This document shows positions 1 to 12,660 of a DNA stretch of 64,000 bases, one piece after another. This DNA is from Trochalopteron elliotii. Taxonomy: Eukaryota > Chordata > Aves > Passeriformes > Leiothrichidae. Location: the NCBI GenBank assembly GCA_024734555.1, contig JANPWX010000075.1, positions 1,487,349-1,551,348 on the forward strand, given 5' to 3'. Under the pieces are notes generated by a model that had not been told where the DNA came from, ran no database searches, and saw only the letters and a list, made by a program, of their open reading frames with translations. How positions within the stretch are numbered: the first letter of the stretch is position 1; each line of letters opens with the position of its first letter. The position numbers were made by a program, and so were the translations under genes.

Positions 1-699
1 CGTGAAAATAACAACTGCAATGAACCCCCACGGAATTGTCTTTGGCCTGGAAATGAGAGGAGATTGATTGAGGTAAATGAGAGGGAAAATCACAGTAAGG
101 AAAAAAAAATATTGAAAGAAAGGGACAGACCAGACATGGCTGTAGCTTTTTCCCATATAGAGCTCTCTGGTCCTATTTTCTGGTGTCTTGCTCAGCAGTG
201 GCCCATCAAAGCCAGTTCTGAACTCTGTGCTGCTGTTCTTCACCACCATGTGGTGTCCTGGGCAGAATGTGATGCAGTAGTGGACACAGTGTTGTTGATT
301 ATAGATCTGTTATGCTGATCTTTGTCCTGAAGTTTAAAATTCAGAGAAATCTTAATATTTGGGAAATTCTGCCTGGTGCATTACTGGTTACAAAACCCCA
401 AACCAATAAAATAATGATGTGAGGGGTTGAACACCACAGCCTCTTTTTCTGTTGTTCCAAGGAACAACACCTGGACATGGTGATGAAGCTGCAGGGGAAG
501 CCCAGACTTGCACTGGGTACTTATTACCTGGTTTGTTCTTTAGTCCTAATAATTTCCAATAGTGTCTTTTTAAAAAATTGCTGCTGACCAATGGGTTGAT
601 GTTCCACAAATCCATCTCTCCCAGCCCAAAGCACTGCTGCTGTGTGGTTATGGCCAACTCAGAGCCCACCATTCCATACAGGAAGTTTAGATTGTACGT
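1..699. other. non-genic, unannotated
   Basis: Unique-looking, mildly AT-rich sequence. Open frames here are short and lack recognisable domains. I see no repeat, RNA gene or promoter that I can support. Confidence 0.5.
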
Positions 700-882
700 T
701 TTCCCAGGTGACTCCCTTTACCTTTATGTGCATTGAATTTCATCTGCCACTTAATTACCTTGCAATGTATCACAAAATTGTTTTGGAGTTCATTATGATG
801 CTCTCAAAATTAGTATTGTCAGCAAACTTTCCCACCTCACTGCTCACGCCCTTTTCCAGATCATTTATGAACATGAATTTTT
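700..882 (-). mobile_element. ancient amniote CR1 LINE relic
   Basis: Read on the plus strand, this stretch resembles the antisense of old CR1 copies shared by amniotes. Seen features are a phrase around 730-755 (GAATTTCATCTGCCAC) and a block around 830-875 (CCACCTCACTG, then CCAGATCATTTATGAA). Between them the sequence has diverged but keeps order and spacing. It belongs to the reverse-transcriptase-coding part of the LINE, now full of stops. The boundary beyond 882 is unclear. The match is from memory of the family, so the subfamily is not assigned. Confidence 0.6.
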
Positions 883-1879
883 AATGGCTCTGATCTCTCT
901 AGGGCTCCGTGTCAGCCTTGCAAGGTCTGATCCATCTGACCATCCCCAGTTTCCTGGGTTTTAAACAGGGTTTAACCTTGCAAGAACTTTTCTTCTTGTC
1001 CTCTTGTGTTTGGTTAGCTTCCTAAATGGCTTAAGTCAACATCTTCTGAAATAGATTAAAAAAATCTGGTTTGGGCTGGAAATTGCATCTTGCCTAAAGA
1101 CAAACAAACAAGCCACATAAAGATAAAACAAAACAAAACATTCTCCCATTTTCATGCATGTAGTGAAGTTTCCTCTTTCCTTCCTGCCTTTCAACACCTG
1201 AATATTCTTGAGATTAACTTTTCATCTGATTTTGCCTGGGAATCTCAAACTCTTCTGGGAGGAGAAAATTGTTTCCTGATTGTTTTTCTAGTGGCAAATA
1301 AATATGTTTAAATTGAGCTGTGCTTCCTCTCTCCCCCTTCCTTGCTCATTTGATTAAGTGTGACTTATATTTAATATTTAATATGGTCACACTGGATAAA
1401 ACTGTGATTTTTTTTCATAACTGCACGTTCAAAATAGTGTTGGGATAATCATAGCAGTGTAAGAACTTACACTGGTAAAATTTAATTTTTCCTGTGAGGA
1501 AATAGAGTTAAAAAAAGATGAAAAACACCTCAGAAAACCCCATTTATTACTGTATTCACATCAGGAGAGTTATCAGCTTGCAATTAAGTTAATGAGGTAC
1601 CACTTTCTGATGGAGGACGAATGATTAAAGTCTCTTTTGGGCTTGCCTCTGCTTGGGAGGGTAACCTGTGCCATGGTGTGGGAAATAGCCCCAGACCCCA
1701 ATTACACCCCCCAAGTCCTGTCTGCCCCCTAAAACCTCTGGACTTGAAGACTGCACGAAGCGTGCACCCATTTTTTTCAAAATTGTCCAAAAAAATGTGT
1801 CCTCTGGAGCTCTGCTGAAGTGTCAATGCCAAGTTTTGGTGAGAGGGGAAAATTTTATTGCTCTTATAAACCTCAGAAA
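883..1879. other. non-genic, AT-rich
   Basis: AT-rich DNA with a CAAAA-type simple stretch near 1120-1140 and TTTAATATTTAATAT near 1368-1383, flanked by an 8-bp inverted pair (AGTGTGAC and GTCACACT). Nothing gene-like was recognised. It could include further decayed CR1 sequence. Confidence 0.4.
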
Positions 1880-2110
1880 TATGTTTTTTATAAAGCAAGT
1901 GCCAGCATAGCCTTCGGTACAGCTGCGGTAACAACCCGGCCCAATTTCCACGGCACGTCTAAATGAAACTCCTAAACAGGGCAAAGAAAACAACAGAGAA
2001 TTTACGGTGTAAAACCAGCCTGGTAATTGTATTAACAGCCCCTTCTAAGCAGAATCAGGCTCCCAGCTGTAGCTGAAATCCATAAAAAGCACACCATTAA
2101 TTTTATGAAG
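1880..2110. promoter_or_regulatory. candidate conserved non-coding element
   Basis: Around 1905-1965 the sequence keeps at least six CpG dinucleotides in about 60 bases (TTCGGTA, GCGGTAAC, CCCGGCCC, CCACGGCACGTC), and another CpG lies near 2006, followed by TGGTAATTGTATTAAC. Surrounding DNA has almost none. CpG retention with homeobox-type TAATT cores is typical of vertebrate enhancers under constraint. No coding frame crosses it convincingly. Constraint is inferred from composition only. Confidence 0.35.
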
Positions 2111-2624
2111 AGAAGTAGCCATTTGAGTCCTCGGGAAGCTCTGGAGTCTGTAAAGATAAGGCGATGGACTTTTCCCACAGATCTGAGAGCTACATCTGGA
2201 AACCAGGTCTGTGCCAGGCCATGGATCTGTAGGAAACCCATCAAACCCTCATCCTGCTGGAGAATGAGGAGTGGGAATGAGGGTGGGATCCTTTGGAAGG
2301 GGATGTGCCCACCTTGCCCATGCCTGGTAGCTTTGCTGTTGGCATTGTGTTCCCAAAAGGAACATTTTTCTTCCAAAAGTAGGACAGCTCCTTACTGTCT
2401 TGAGTACCCATAAAGAAGCCCAGGATGAAAAAAAGAAACCCAGAAAGTATTTACTGAATTTGAATTCCCTGCTCTTGATTTTCATATTTTCTAACAGGCT
2501 AACTGTCTGGATTTCCTAAGCACTGCTAATTTGCAGTTAAATTTCCCATTTATGTGTTCATAGATGATCTGTTAGACCTTATTGGACAGCAAAGAGGGTT
2601 TTTTTTTTTCTCCTTTTTTTCTTG
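2111..2624. other. non-genic
   Basis: No repeat or gene recognised. A short T-rich run lies near 2599-2620. Confidence 0.45.
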
Positions 2625-2780
2625 GAGATGGCTTTTCACGCCATCAAGGCCACTTTCTTCACTTATTGACAGCTTTATGAGCACTGTTGGAAAAGCACCA
2701 GCTTCCTTCATTTCACGGCGCTCCGGCTTTCCACGGAGTGAAAAGGCAGTTTCTTAATTAGGACCTGAGAGCCTTTGCTT
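2625..2780. promoter_or_regulatory. candidate conserved non-coding element
   Basis: A compact block with a CpG cluster near 2715-2740 (CACGGCGCTCCGGC, then CCACGGAG) followed by TTAATTAGG. The mixture of retained CpGs and a homeodomain core in otherwise CpG-poor DNA suggests selective constraint. It may form one unit with 1880-2110. It is not exon-like, because I see no consistent frame with splice sites. Confidence 0.33.
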
Positions 2781-3842
2781 TGCTCCTTCATTCCCCAGGT
2801 ACAAAGCAATACACTGGCCTTTCTGTAGTTAATCACTTTTCCAGACTTCAGCCCACTAAAATTAGGTGGGTTTTGTGGTCAAATGTTTACCTGGCTCAGG
2901 GCCGCCTGAAGAACCTGACACATCTGCATTTGGCATGTGTCCGTGCTCTGGCTGTGCTTACCAATTAATCAGGGGTGCAAAAAAATCAAATAAAATAAGA
3001 AAATAAACCCAATCTTTCCCTGCTTATAAAATATCCTGTTTTCAAGCAATTTCTGCACACACAAGAATGGAAAACCCTTTGCTGATTCTTTCTTTCTCCT
3101 TGCCCCTGGTTTTCGTTGCATGTTTGATATTGCTTTGTGCTGGAGCTGCTCACATTTGCACCAGTGCCTCTGGCTCCCTTTCAAAATCTGTTTATGAGAG
3201 TTTTAAAGTTTTATATGTGTGGTTAGATTTGAACTCCTCATCAGCATTGTAGTCCTACAAAACCCTTTTGTTCCTCTTCTAAAGGGGTGACTGTGGTTTT
3301 ATTTTGCTCAGGTGAATGGCAGGAGTGTCGCAGTGATGCCACAGGCTCGGTGGCAGCTCCCTGTGTTTTATTTTGCTGGAGCAATTCCTGTGCTTGAAGC
3401 TGCTGGGGTTGGAGGAGCTGGGCACAGTGAGGTGATGGCATCTCCTCTGCAGGTCCCTGTGTGGGAGCGTGAGGCAGAGCAGGGTGAGGAGACAGAGCCA
3501 GAATGCATCAGATTTCCTAAAGAAAGTGTCTGTGCCCTAAAGCAGAGGGTGTTTGTAAGGCTTGTCCTCAGGCTGCAGCTGTGCTGGCAGAAGTGGTTAT
3601 TTTTCCTGGCTGTTTGTCCATCCTCTCCCCCATGTCCTCCAGAAAAGATGCAGCAGGTAACTGCTCCCTGACCTGACTGGGGTGAAATTGCTGTTTTGAC
3701 CAGGAAAGGATTGCTGATTATACTGGTTGTGCTGCTGAAATCAGGGAGGGGAGAGTGGCTCCTGAGCAGTTGGAGGTGTGACTTTGTGAGGACGAAAGGC
3801 TGCAGCAGGAGGAGGGTATGAGATGGGCACACTCCTCAAAAA
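2781..3842. other. non-genic
   Basis: Unique-looking sequence. The open frames overlapping 3312-3832 on both strands are mutual shadows in GC-richer DNA and have no domain. Confidence 0.45.
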
Positions 3843-4175
3843 CACAGAATCACCAGGTTGGAAGAGACCTCCAAGATCATCGAGTCCAACCCAGCCCTGA
3901 CACCTCAACTAAACCCTGGCCCCCAGTGCACATCCAGTCTTGTTTTAAACACCTCCAGGGATGGTGACTCCACCACCTCCCTGGGCAGACTATTCCAGTA
4001 CTTTATTATGCTTTCAGTGAAAAACTTTTTCCTAATATCCAACTTATATTTCCCTTGGTGCAGCTTGAGGCTGTGTCCTCTTGTTCTGTCAGTTGCTGCC
4101 TGGAGAAAGAGACCAACCCCACCTGAGCACAGCCACCTTTCAGGGAGTTGCAGAGAGAGAAAAGGTCACCCCTGA
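3843..4175 (-). mobile_element. CR1 LINE 3' fragment
   Basis: The 3' end lies at about 3843, where CAGAATCACCAGGTTGG is the antisense of the usual CR1 tail region, followed by AGAGACCTCCAAGATCATCG. The antisense ORF2 end is visible: the minus-strand frame reads [19 protein letters not shown]. The same peptide is recoverable from the plus-strand copy at 51980-52661, so both belong to one subfamily. It is 5'-truncated, as is normal for CR1, and not capable of movement. Confidence 0.92.
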
Positions 4176-7100
4176 GTGACCAGAGCAGGACCTGGGCTGG
4201 TTCTTCCTGCTGCTTCCATGGAGGGAGATCTGCACTCTTGTTTTTCTTAAGAGGCTTCTTGGGAAGACAGGAACTGCCCAGTAGATGCGTGGTCATGTTT
4301 CAGAGCAGTGAGCATGCTCATGTGCTTCAGGGAATGGTGAGCAGGGAAGAGCTGGGGTAGAGATGCCCTTTGTGCAGAGGTACTGCCTTAAGTCTAGAAA
4401 AACGTGATCTCAGATCCTTCCAAAGTGGTTTTACTGCAAATATTTATCACTGTGAGTATCACCAGTTCACCTGGAGCCTGCAGAAGACCTACCACAGTGA
4501 TGTGCAAAGGATGAGCATCTGCAGAGCTCGTTTTGCCCTCAGGCCATGGAGCAGGAGTCAAGTGGTAGCAGGCTCTGAGTACAAGCTGGAGCTGGGCCAC
4601 CCCTGTCCAACTAATCATGTCAGTGATTTGAATTCCTAACCACGTAATCATCTCTATCCATGTAGCTCAGAGAAGAGCTGGTCAGGAATGTCTGGGAAAT
4701 ATAAGTCTTGAAATCCAGTCTTTGAAATAGCCCTTAATGAGAAAGGGATCATTTTAAGAGATAATTAGACTTTTATTGTGTTATGGAATTAAATACTCGC
4801 AGCTTCAGCAATGATTTTTCACATAAATGCTGTGTTGCTTTGGCATTATTACTGATTTGTAATAAAACAGAATACAGGTTAATATTTCTCCTTCTTAAAA
4901 ATAAAAAAAGAAAAGACAAGAAACAAACGATTTTAGTGTCATTTGAAAAAAAAAAGTCTGCTCAATTCAGTTGATGTTGGCTGGGCATCTTCATAGAGCT
5001 TTTGGTTTCCATGTGCCTTCAGTTTTAAGATGGGAAGAAGAAAATATTTTGTATTGAAGTGTCAGGAGCTGGGAGATGTCCTGTTCAACTGTCATCCTTC
5101 TTTTCCTTGTGCTTCCCTTACCTATCGCCCTACAAGAGAGGAGATGCTCCTTTCTGAGCTGGACTAATTGTTGGGAAGAAGAGTAGAGGCAAACTGGGAT
5201 AAAGGAGAGAAAGGTCATAAAACAAGAAAAGAAAGACGAGAGAACTAGTTTGGTTTGAGATTTGCTAGAGATTTCAACTAGTTCATTGAAATTAGAGATA
5301 TTGGGACATAAAATCTTTATAATTATCCATTTCCCTAAAGTTAACTTCCCACTTGCCTGCTATTTCTAGTGAAGAGTGACATGAGAGTTGTTATTACCAC
5401 TGGGGACAGGTTGTGAATGCAATGCAACAAATCCAGCCTGTGCTCTGCATGCAGCAGCATGAGGATGATATGTGTCAGTAATGCCAGAGAGTCTTTAACG
5501 GCATTAAATGTGTTTGTTTAGGGATTAGACAAAAATCCCCACATCTTCCAACAGGGGGGGGAAGCTCTTTGTGTTTTTTTTCCCTCTAGAGGCTGCTCTG
5601 TGCCTGCTCAGCTGGAGTGGAGTCAATAAGCCACAGTCACTGGCAGCTCAACTCCAACCTCTCCAGGGAAAACCACTCAGCTGCTTTATTCTCGTTTGAA
5701 ATCAGGAGTGTGGCAAACTGCACCGGGTTATCTCTTGCTGGCTGTCACCCTTCCTTCCAAATTGCTCTGATTCCTCAGCCTCTGGCTGCTGGTTGTTTTC
5801 CTTGCTGCTGAACAAACTGCCACTATTGCCTTTGTTTGTTTTTCTCAGCTGGGCTGGGGGTGATGTGGAAACCCCCTCGTGGAGCCTTTCCCTCCAGGAG
5901 TGTTTGTGCTTTTTGTGGGGCTGCTTCCCCTAACTCGGGGGGAACAGCTTTGCTGAAAATCCCACCTCAGACTAAGGATCAAAGGGAATCCTTCCTTCCA
6001 AATGCAGCAGGAAAATTCCTGTCTGAAGAGTAGTGCTGTGCTCTTCACCTGCTCTGAAGCAGGAGGAATACAGGAACTCTTTCCTCATATTGGCAGCAGC
6101 AGAGAGATCAACTTCTTGGATAGAGCTCATGGATTGGCCAGGAAAATCAGACTTTTCTTTTTCTCTCTTCTGAGAAGCCAGTGTTGTCCAGAAAACAGAG
6201 GACTTTCAAGTGTAAAATCCTCCTCTCTGGCTCCTCTGTGGTTTTGCCGCAGGAGGATGCAGGTTTTAGCCAGGACACCTGGCACTGGTTCCTTGCTGGG
6301 CTGTGTCACTCCAGCAGCACCAACACAGCTCTGGGAGCCATGGGCTGCTCAAGAAATGTCTCATTTCTGTAGGAAAAAATATTACCATAACTTTAAATAA
6401 TCAGTTTTGTCAACTGAGCTGATACTCCATTTCTCAAATGAGAAATACTTAGAGCCCATTGGTGTTGTGATGATCAAGGCTGGAATTATTTACATTATTC
6501 TTCTTTAAAAAGAAAATTTAAAAACAGCTTTCAGATTTCTGGTGTTCCATCAAAAAAAATTCCTTTCCCACCAAAATTACTCTTTTGACAAAAAATAGCT
6601 GTTTCCCTTTTGTTAACAACAAATTCCCTTTTGCTAATAACAAGCTGCTCATGCTCCATCCCTCCCCCATGTGTGCTGCTGTGATTGCACAGTCCTGGGA
6701 TGCCTCTACTCACATCAGTTTCCCTGCAATTTTCACCTGTTATATTTCCTGTCAGCTCTAGATCATGCCTTAGGAGGTTTCACTGAGGATTGAGTACATT
6801 TGGGGACATGCCTGTGTCATTGTTTGATGAAGACTGGGATCAGCAGTTTGTGGTAATAACCCTGCTATTGATTTGCTACAAGTACAGAGCTGGGAGCTGC
6901 TTTGATAAATCTGACTGGAGACAGCAGCAGCCTTCCCTTTCTGTCCTGATAGGAGCAGGCTGGAAAATCTCACCCCATTTACACTGAAGCTTCTGGTTTG
7001 GTGGCTTGAGCTACAGCTCTTTGGCTGGGGCTGAGCTGTCTCTACCCATCCAGTACTGGGGAGAAATCAGATGTGCTGATTTTCTGGATTATTGTGATAT

Positions 7101-7539
7101 AATTCAGCCTCTGGGAGGAGAGGAAGAGTGAGGGTGGAAATGCAGCCTCCTGGGTCTGGGGGATGCTCCAGAAGCCCTGCTCTGCTTGCCCCAGTGCAGA
7201 CTTTGGGGCTATCCAAGCCTCTCCCCCTTGTGCTGGGCCAGATGTGCCCTCCTAATCCAAGTCAAAATGCTTCCAGCTCTCTGGAAGTGCTAATCCACTT
7301 GAAATCTCAAGCATCCAGAGCCGTTTTACTACCAACAAAGGGAATAAAACAAGGGATTTGTGACTCGGTAGTGATGGTAGGCAAACCCTGGCAAAACATC
7401 CCAGGCCAACTGGGGAATTGATTGCCTGCAGCTTCCAAACCCAACACCTAATTCCACTGTTAGGATTCTGCCTCCTCTGCAGTAATTGTTGCGAGCAGAA
7501 AAAAAAACTAAAAAAGAGCCCTCTCATTTCACTCCGAGC
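4176..7539. other. long non-genic stretch
   Basis: Mostly unique-looking. It has an AT-rich section at 4740-4980, a G run near 5556 and T-rich runs near 5575 and 6490-6620. Every open frame is short. I see no LINE, LTR, tRNA or recognisable exon. Old, fully decayed repeats may be present but cannot be identified by eye. Confidence 0.45.
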
Positions 7540-7920
7540 AAAATATTACCACAAAAGGGCTTTTCTGCCTCGTTTTGTTTTGCCAATGCCATTAATGAAT
7601 GTGTAAACACCTGCTGGCATAGATTTCCCACTTTGCTGAGGTTGGAGTTCATGCTGCTAACACGCCTTCCCGTCAGAAGCGCTCCCTTCGTTAACCCCGT
7701 GCATCCACTAATTAGAGGGTCACTTGCAGGTCAGAGGTGTGCTTAGGCTCTGCTTCTTGGCTGGCTGCTGTATTATTACTGCAACTGTAAATGCCACATG
7801 TGGGAGGGCTGGAGAGTGTGTTTGGAAGGCTGGCTGTATAATTAGGGAACATTTTCCCAAGGCAGAGTATGCCAGCTGACGTTCAAGTGGCAATAAAAAG
7901 TGGCTGGTTGTTGTTGTTTT
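7540..7920. promoter_or_regulatory. candidate conserved non-coding element
   Basis: CpGs are clustered near 7660-7705 (ACACGCC, CCCGTC, AAGCGCTCCC, TTCGTTAAC, CCCGTGC) and are followed by CCACTAATTAGAGGG, a palindromic homeodomain core. Another block near 7850-7890 has GCTGACGTTC, a CRE-like half site. No supported reading frame spans it. Enhancer function is inferred only from CpG retention and motif content. Confidence 0.35.
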
Positions 7921-8045
7921 GTTGTTTTGTTTTTCTTTTTTTCTCCTTCCTTTGCAACACATTAGCTGTCAATGAAAAATTGTTGGATTGTTGCTGGTTT
8001 TAGTTAGTCTGAGGTATTTGCTACAGGACCAACAGCTTAGCAGCT

Positions 8046-8146
8046 CATCCATCCATCCATCCATCCATCCATCCATCCATCCATCCATCCATCCATCCAT
8101 CCATCCATCCATCCATCCATCCATCCATCCATCCATCCATCCATCC
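8046..8146. repeat. (CCAT)n microsatellite
   Basis: About 25 uninterrupted copies of the tetramer, ending directly at the 3' end of the CR1 copy at 8147. Perfect arrays of this length are usually polymorphic. The open frame through it (Ile-His-Pro-Ser repeats) is an artefact. Confidence 0.98.
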
Positions 8147-8478
8147 CCTGTAGAATTACAGAATGGGTTGGTTTGGAAGGGACTTTAAAGATCACCTCAT
8201 TTCACCTCTCTGCCTTGAGTAGGGACATGTTCCACTATCCCAGGCTCCTCCAAGCTCTGTCCAGCCTGGCCTTGGACACTTCCAAGGATGGGGCAGCCAC
8301 AGCTTCTCTGGGCAACCTGTGCCAGGGCTTCCCCATCCTCATAGGGAAGAATTTTTTTCCAAATTTCTAGTCCAAGTCTCCCCTCTTTTAGCTTAAAACC
8401 ATGTCCTATTTAAAACTCTGTCCTATCTGCCCATGTAAAAAGTCACTCTCCAATTTTATAAACTCCAGTCCAGGCCTC
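8147..8478 (-). mobile_element. CR1 LINE 3' fragment
   Basis: Antisense CR1 3' end. The start is GAATGGGTTGGTTTGGAAGG, then TTTAAAGATCACCTC, CCTGGCCTTGGACACTTCC and TCTGGGCAACCTGTGCCAGG in the canonical order. This is 3'UTR plus the end of ORF2. The copy is 5'-truncated near 8478, where similarity fades. Its tail passes directly into the (CCAT)n array. Confidence 0.95.
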
Positions 8479-11400
8479 CATTTGGCTACAGCTGCTCAGT
8501 GTGTGGGGCTGAGCAGACACTTCCACCACTGTTTATGGCAGAGCCAAATCCTCCTTCAGGAAAACACACTCAGGAGTTTAGTGAATAATGATGAGTTCTT
8601 AAAAATGTAATTTCTCTGTCTTTCATTGGCCCTCAGTTTTCTGGTCTCCATTTTCAAGCTCCTTCCTCATCCACCCCATTGCAGAAAGTTCTCTGGAGGT
8701 GTTTTCTGCTTGGCTGGAAGCTCAGGGAGCAGCACTGCTTCTCCTGCCATTGGGTGACTCCTGATAGTGGGACTTTAGTCAGTTATTAAATAATGTGGAG
8801 TGCTCTGTCTTTGCTCTTGACACGGCATTAAGAACATTAAACTGCTTGGAAACAAATAAGCGTGTTCAGTAATTATGCACAAACTACTCTGGCTGTATCC
8901 AGATGTTCCTGCTTTGTCAGACTTCCCTTCTGCAGTGTAGGACTGGGAGGTCACCTGATAATTATCAAAGCTGTTAAAACATGTATTACCACTTTCTCCA
9001 CCTTCAAGATGTGTGACCAAATCAGGAGAATCACTCAGAATATGCAGATGAATAGCATTTTTATTTTTTGTGTCCATTAGTTATAAAAAGGGTGTATAAA
9101 TCAGAAATGTCCTTACTGACATTTTATTTTGCTTTTCAGTAGTGGAAGTGACTGCAAAAATTATACAGCAATAGAGAATTTGGCTCTTTGTGTTTCATCT
9201 GAAGCCTCTTAATGCCTGTAAAAATCTCTCTGAAAGCAAGGAAGAGAGAGAAGAAGGAGTTCAGAATTTTGGGAGGAGGAATGCATAAAATGCAGACAGA
9301 AGGAAGCTAAAATATGAACATATGAGAGACTCCAGGGAGTCCCTGAGGTAGCTCAGGAAGGCTTCGGATCCTGTTTAGTTTGTGAAATTAATTGAAAAAG
9401 GAAAGAAGTTTATATTCTCTGCTATTCCTGCGTTGTTCTGTGCTTAGCAAAATATGTTAAAAAAAAAAAGAAAAAGACATGGAAACCCAAACCTCTCCAT
9501 TCCATTTGGTTTTAGGCCTTGGCCAAGAGCTCTGGAAACTGCCCTGGTCTCTGTGGGCTGTGTGTGCTCCAGCGTGGATCATCTCCCTGTTCCAGCAGGA
9601 GGGACACTCCTCACAGAATGCCAGAAGGGGAATTGCTGTGCTGGAATCTTGGGACAAAGGAATGATTCACAAGGGCAGGAGGAAAAGGCAGCACACGGTG
9701 TGGAGACACTTGCTGTGTCTCTCCTGTCTGTGGCTGACGTGTGGAGGAGCAGGAGCAGCCCAAGGATGAGGAACAGGCTGTTCCCACGTCAGGCAGGAAG
9801 TGCAGAAAATCCCATGGGCAAGTCTGTGCTTTGTAATGGTTTCCAGATGACATCCCATCCCAAATGTGCTGTGGTTGTCTGGATATGTGCTCACACATCG
9901 AGAAGCTTCTACAGAAAATCAGAGCATCTCCTCTAAAGTCATACCTTGGCCTGATCCACGGGCCTTGGATGTAAAGATCCATGTGGTGGGTTTGGCTTTC
10001 CCTCCACCAAGGCACATTCATGCTCAACCTGTGGAAAATGTGCTTTAGTTGATTGCATAGAATTCATGTTTTTGGCAAACAAGCTCAATCCAAACTGCAG
10101 AATCTCTTGGATTTCCAAAAATCTTTACTCGAGTGCTCTCATGAAGGGTCATTCACACTAAGTTAGGGTGGGAGATGAAGCCATGTCCTGCCCTGGGCTT
10201 GGTCTGGCTAAAGAGCAAATGGTCAGAGTTCTTGCTGGAGAACTGTCATCCATGGAGCTCCCTGCCACCAAAATGTAGGGTGAAGTGACAGATTTTGCAG
10301 ATTTTAAAAGTATTTAGGATGGTCACAACTCCACCTGTGGGTGGGAGTGATAAGGGCTAAGTGAGCTCCTTTGTGCCATGTTAAACCAGCTTTCCAGGCA
10401 GGCAGGACTGCTCATGTGGGGAGGGAAGGTGACAAACCTGAGGTGGTGTTAAATGCTGCCTGCTTTGCCATCCCTGCAGCTGCCACACCATGAGACACAA
10501 ACTGCAAAAGGCCAAATGCACATCTCAGAGTCCTCACGTGCCAGTTATCTTTCTGACAATTACATGTGGATTTAATTAGCTAGCTAAACAGAACCTATTA
10601 CAGCATCTCCAGCCTGCTGGAGGGATTTCCAGTAGGAAATGTGAGCTGGGAAATGCTGACAAGTCTCGGATCCCCAGGGGCTCTCAGGGATTCATGCAGA
10701 CGAGGTGCAATAAGGGCAGCCTCGAGCACTCCTCCTTGGCTCTGTGCAGCTGCATCTCCTTGGAGCAAGGATGGGCCCCCAGGTGGATTGATGGTAGGAT
10801 TTGTCTGTGGATGAATGCCTGGCACCTTTCTGCTGCTGCACAAGGGGAGGAAAAGACAGAGCAGGAGATTATCTTGGGGCAACCCAGTGATGCTTGCCAT
10901 CTCTGAAGAGCTTTGACGTTATATTTTCCTGTGGTTTCTTTATAAATTTTGTTTCGAGCTGGAAGGTGACAGGGTAATCCCCTCAAGGAGTGTATTTGAG
11001 GGAATGCTGCACCAGATGGTGGAAATGCCCAGGATGGATTTATTCTCAGTGGTCTTCCTGCCCTGCAGTGTCTCCCTGGAAGTATTTACTGCTTCATTTT
11101 TGACCTTGCACTTTCCAGGAACTCATCAGATGGGAGTGATGAAAGAAAGGGAGAGGGGGTAACGATCAGAGAGGGTTTTCATGATGGTTCCTGGGGTGCA
11201 CCTTTGATATCTGACCTGATCCCACTAAGCTCAGCTCTAGGCTTAATGGCTTCTAGGAGTGGCCCCACAAGCTCAGAGACTGATTCCATGGCTCGTGTGC
11301 CCTCCTGCCACACATCTCCTGCAGATCCATTCCCTGGGTTGACAGTTCAGGGACTAAACACAAAGGTGCAGCCAGGTGCCAGCATGGTTGGCTCCCTGCT

Positions 11401-12660
11401 GGAACATGCTGAGGACTCTTTCCAGATTTGAAAACCTCTTCTGCTGATTTTCCAGCCACCTCTGGGAAAGACAGCTCTCCCAGATAGCTGCTTAGCTCAA
11501 GAAGATGTGTGCTGAGAGAAGCAGCTGTATCACTGAGAGAGAAAAAAACCAGGCTGATGCTGGGATGGAGAAGGATTCCTTGAAGGCACCTTCATTTGTT
11601 TCACAATGCTGCTGGTGCCAGCTGGGAATTACAGTGCCAGCTGGGACTTGCTTCCTGCAGCCCTCCTGGTACACAGAGGAGATGCTGGCTCCTCCTCTGG
11701 GGTTTGTTCTCTTTTCTAATGAAGTTTTTCTGCTCTCCACACCTGGGTGTTGACTGCAGATCAACTCTGGGTTCTCTTTGGTTGTGGTGTGGAAAAGATG
11801 CTCTAAATCACCATCTCCAGCTTCCCCTGTCCAGGGTGTGTCTGAGATTGGGGCACAAGCCAGGGATGTCCCTGGATCCCTCAGGGAATCTCTGTTGTCA
11901 AGCCATGCTCCAGAGTTTATCCCTTCATCCAAAGGGCCACCCTTCCTGTATTTAAGAGCTGAGGGACTGATAGTCAGCAGAATGAAAAAAAAAGAAAAAT
12001 AAAGGAAAATCTTGATGGAATTGCATTAGAGCTTTGGGATGTAGATGATCTTTGTGTCTAATGATTACATAGTACAAATGTGTAATTACGGTGTTGGTAT
12101 CAGCATTGATATTAATATTGCAAATCACATCTCATTGGTTTTAAAACTGTGACATTAGTGCAAGGAGAGCTGGTGGGGAAGACCTCTGCATTTTGCTTTC
12201 CCTGTGTGGTAATTTTCTTGAGGGAAAGATGACTTAGCAGACAGAACAGGAGGGAAGGGGGGATTGCAGCCCTCCCATGGCATAGTTTTGGTCCTTGTGG
12301 GTCCATCCTGTTTTCACATGCTCTGTCTCCAAATGCCAACCCACATCCCATGTGCAGCAGTGGTAACTCCACAGCTCCCCACAGACAAACACAGTAATAT
12401 GATTTATCATGGCCCTTCTATGACCTCAGCAGCCCCTCTGCACACCTTTTTCACAGGTACTGCTCACACTAATCCAAACCCTTCAGACAGATGCCATTTT
12501 GAGAGCAAAACCTTCCATGAAATCCTGCTTCCACTGAGGCTCCAAAGAAACATCTTCACTGTGTTATGCTGGTTTAAAGAGCACATGAAGCTTTTGGCTT
12601 TGGTTCAATGCCAGACTAAAGGTCTTCTACCTTATAAACTACCAGAGCTAGAAAGATTTG
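8479..12660. other. long non-genic stretch
   Basis: About 4.2 kb without a feature I can support. There is an A-rich tract near 9458-9478. The overlapping frames on both strands at 9454-10027 and 10598-10986 shadow each other and lack domains. The block near 10550-10605 (CAATTACATGTGGATTTAATTAGCTAGC) is homeobox-motif rich and might be a weak regulatory element. Confidence 0.4.

Noticed and set aside
1349..1401. Short inverted pair AGTGTGAC / GTCACACT around an AT-rich centre.
   Set aside because: Eight-base arms with a long spacer are expected by chance in 64 kb.
7988..8188. Frame with Ile-His-Pro-Ser repeats.
   Set aside because: It is a translation of the (CCAT)n microsatellite.
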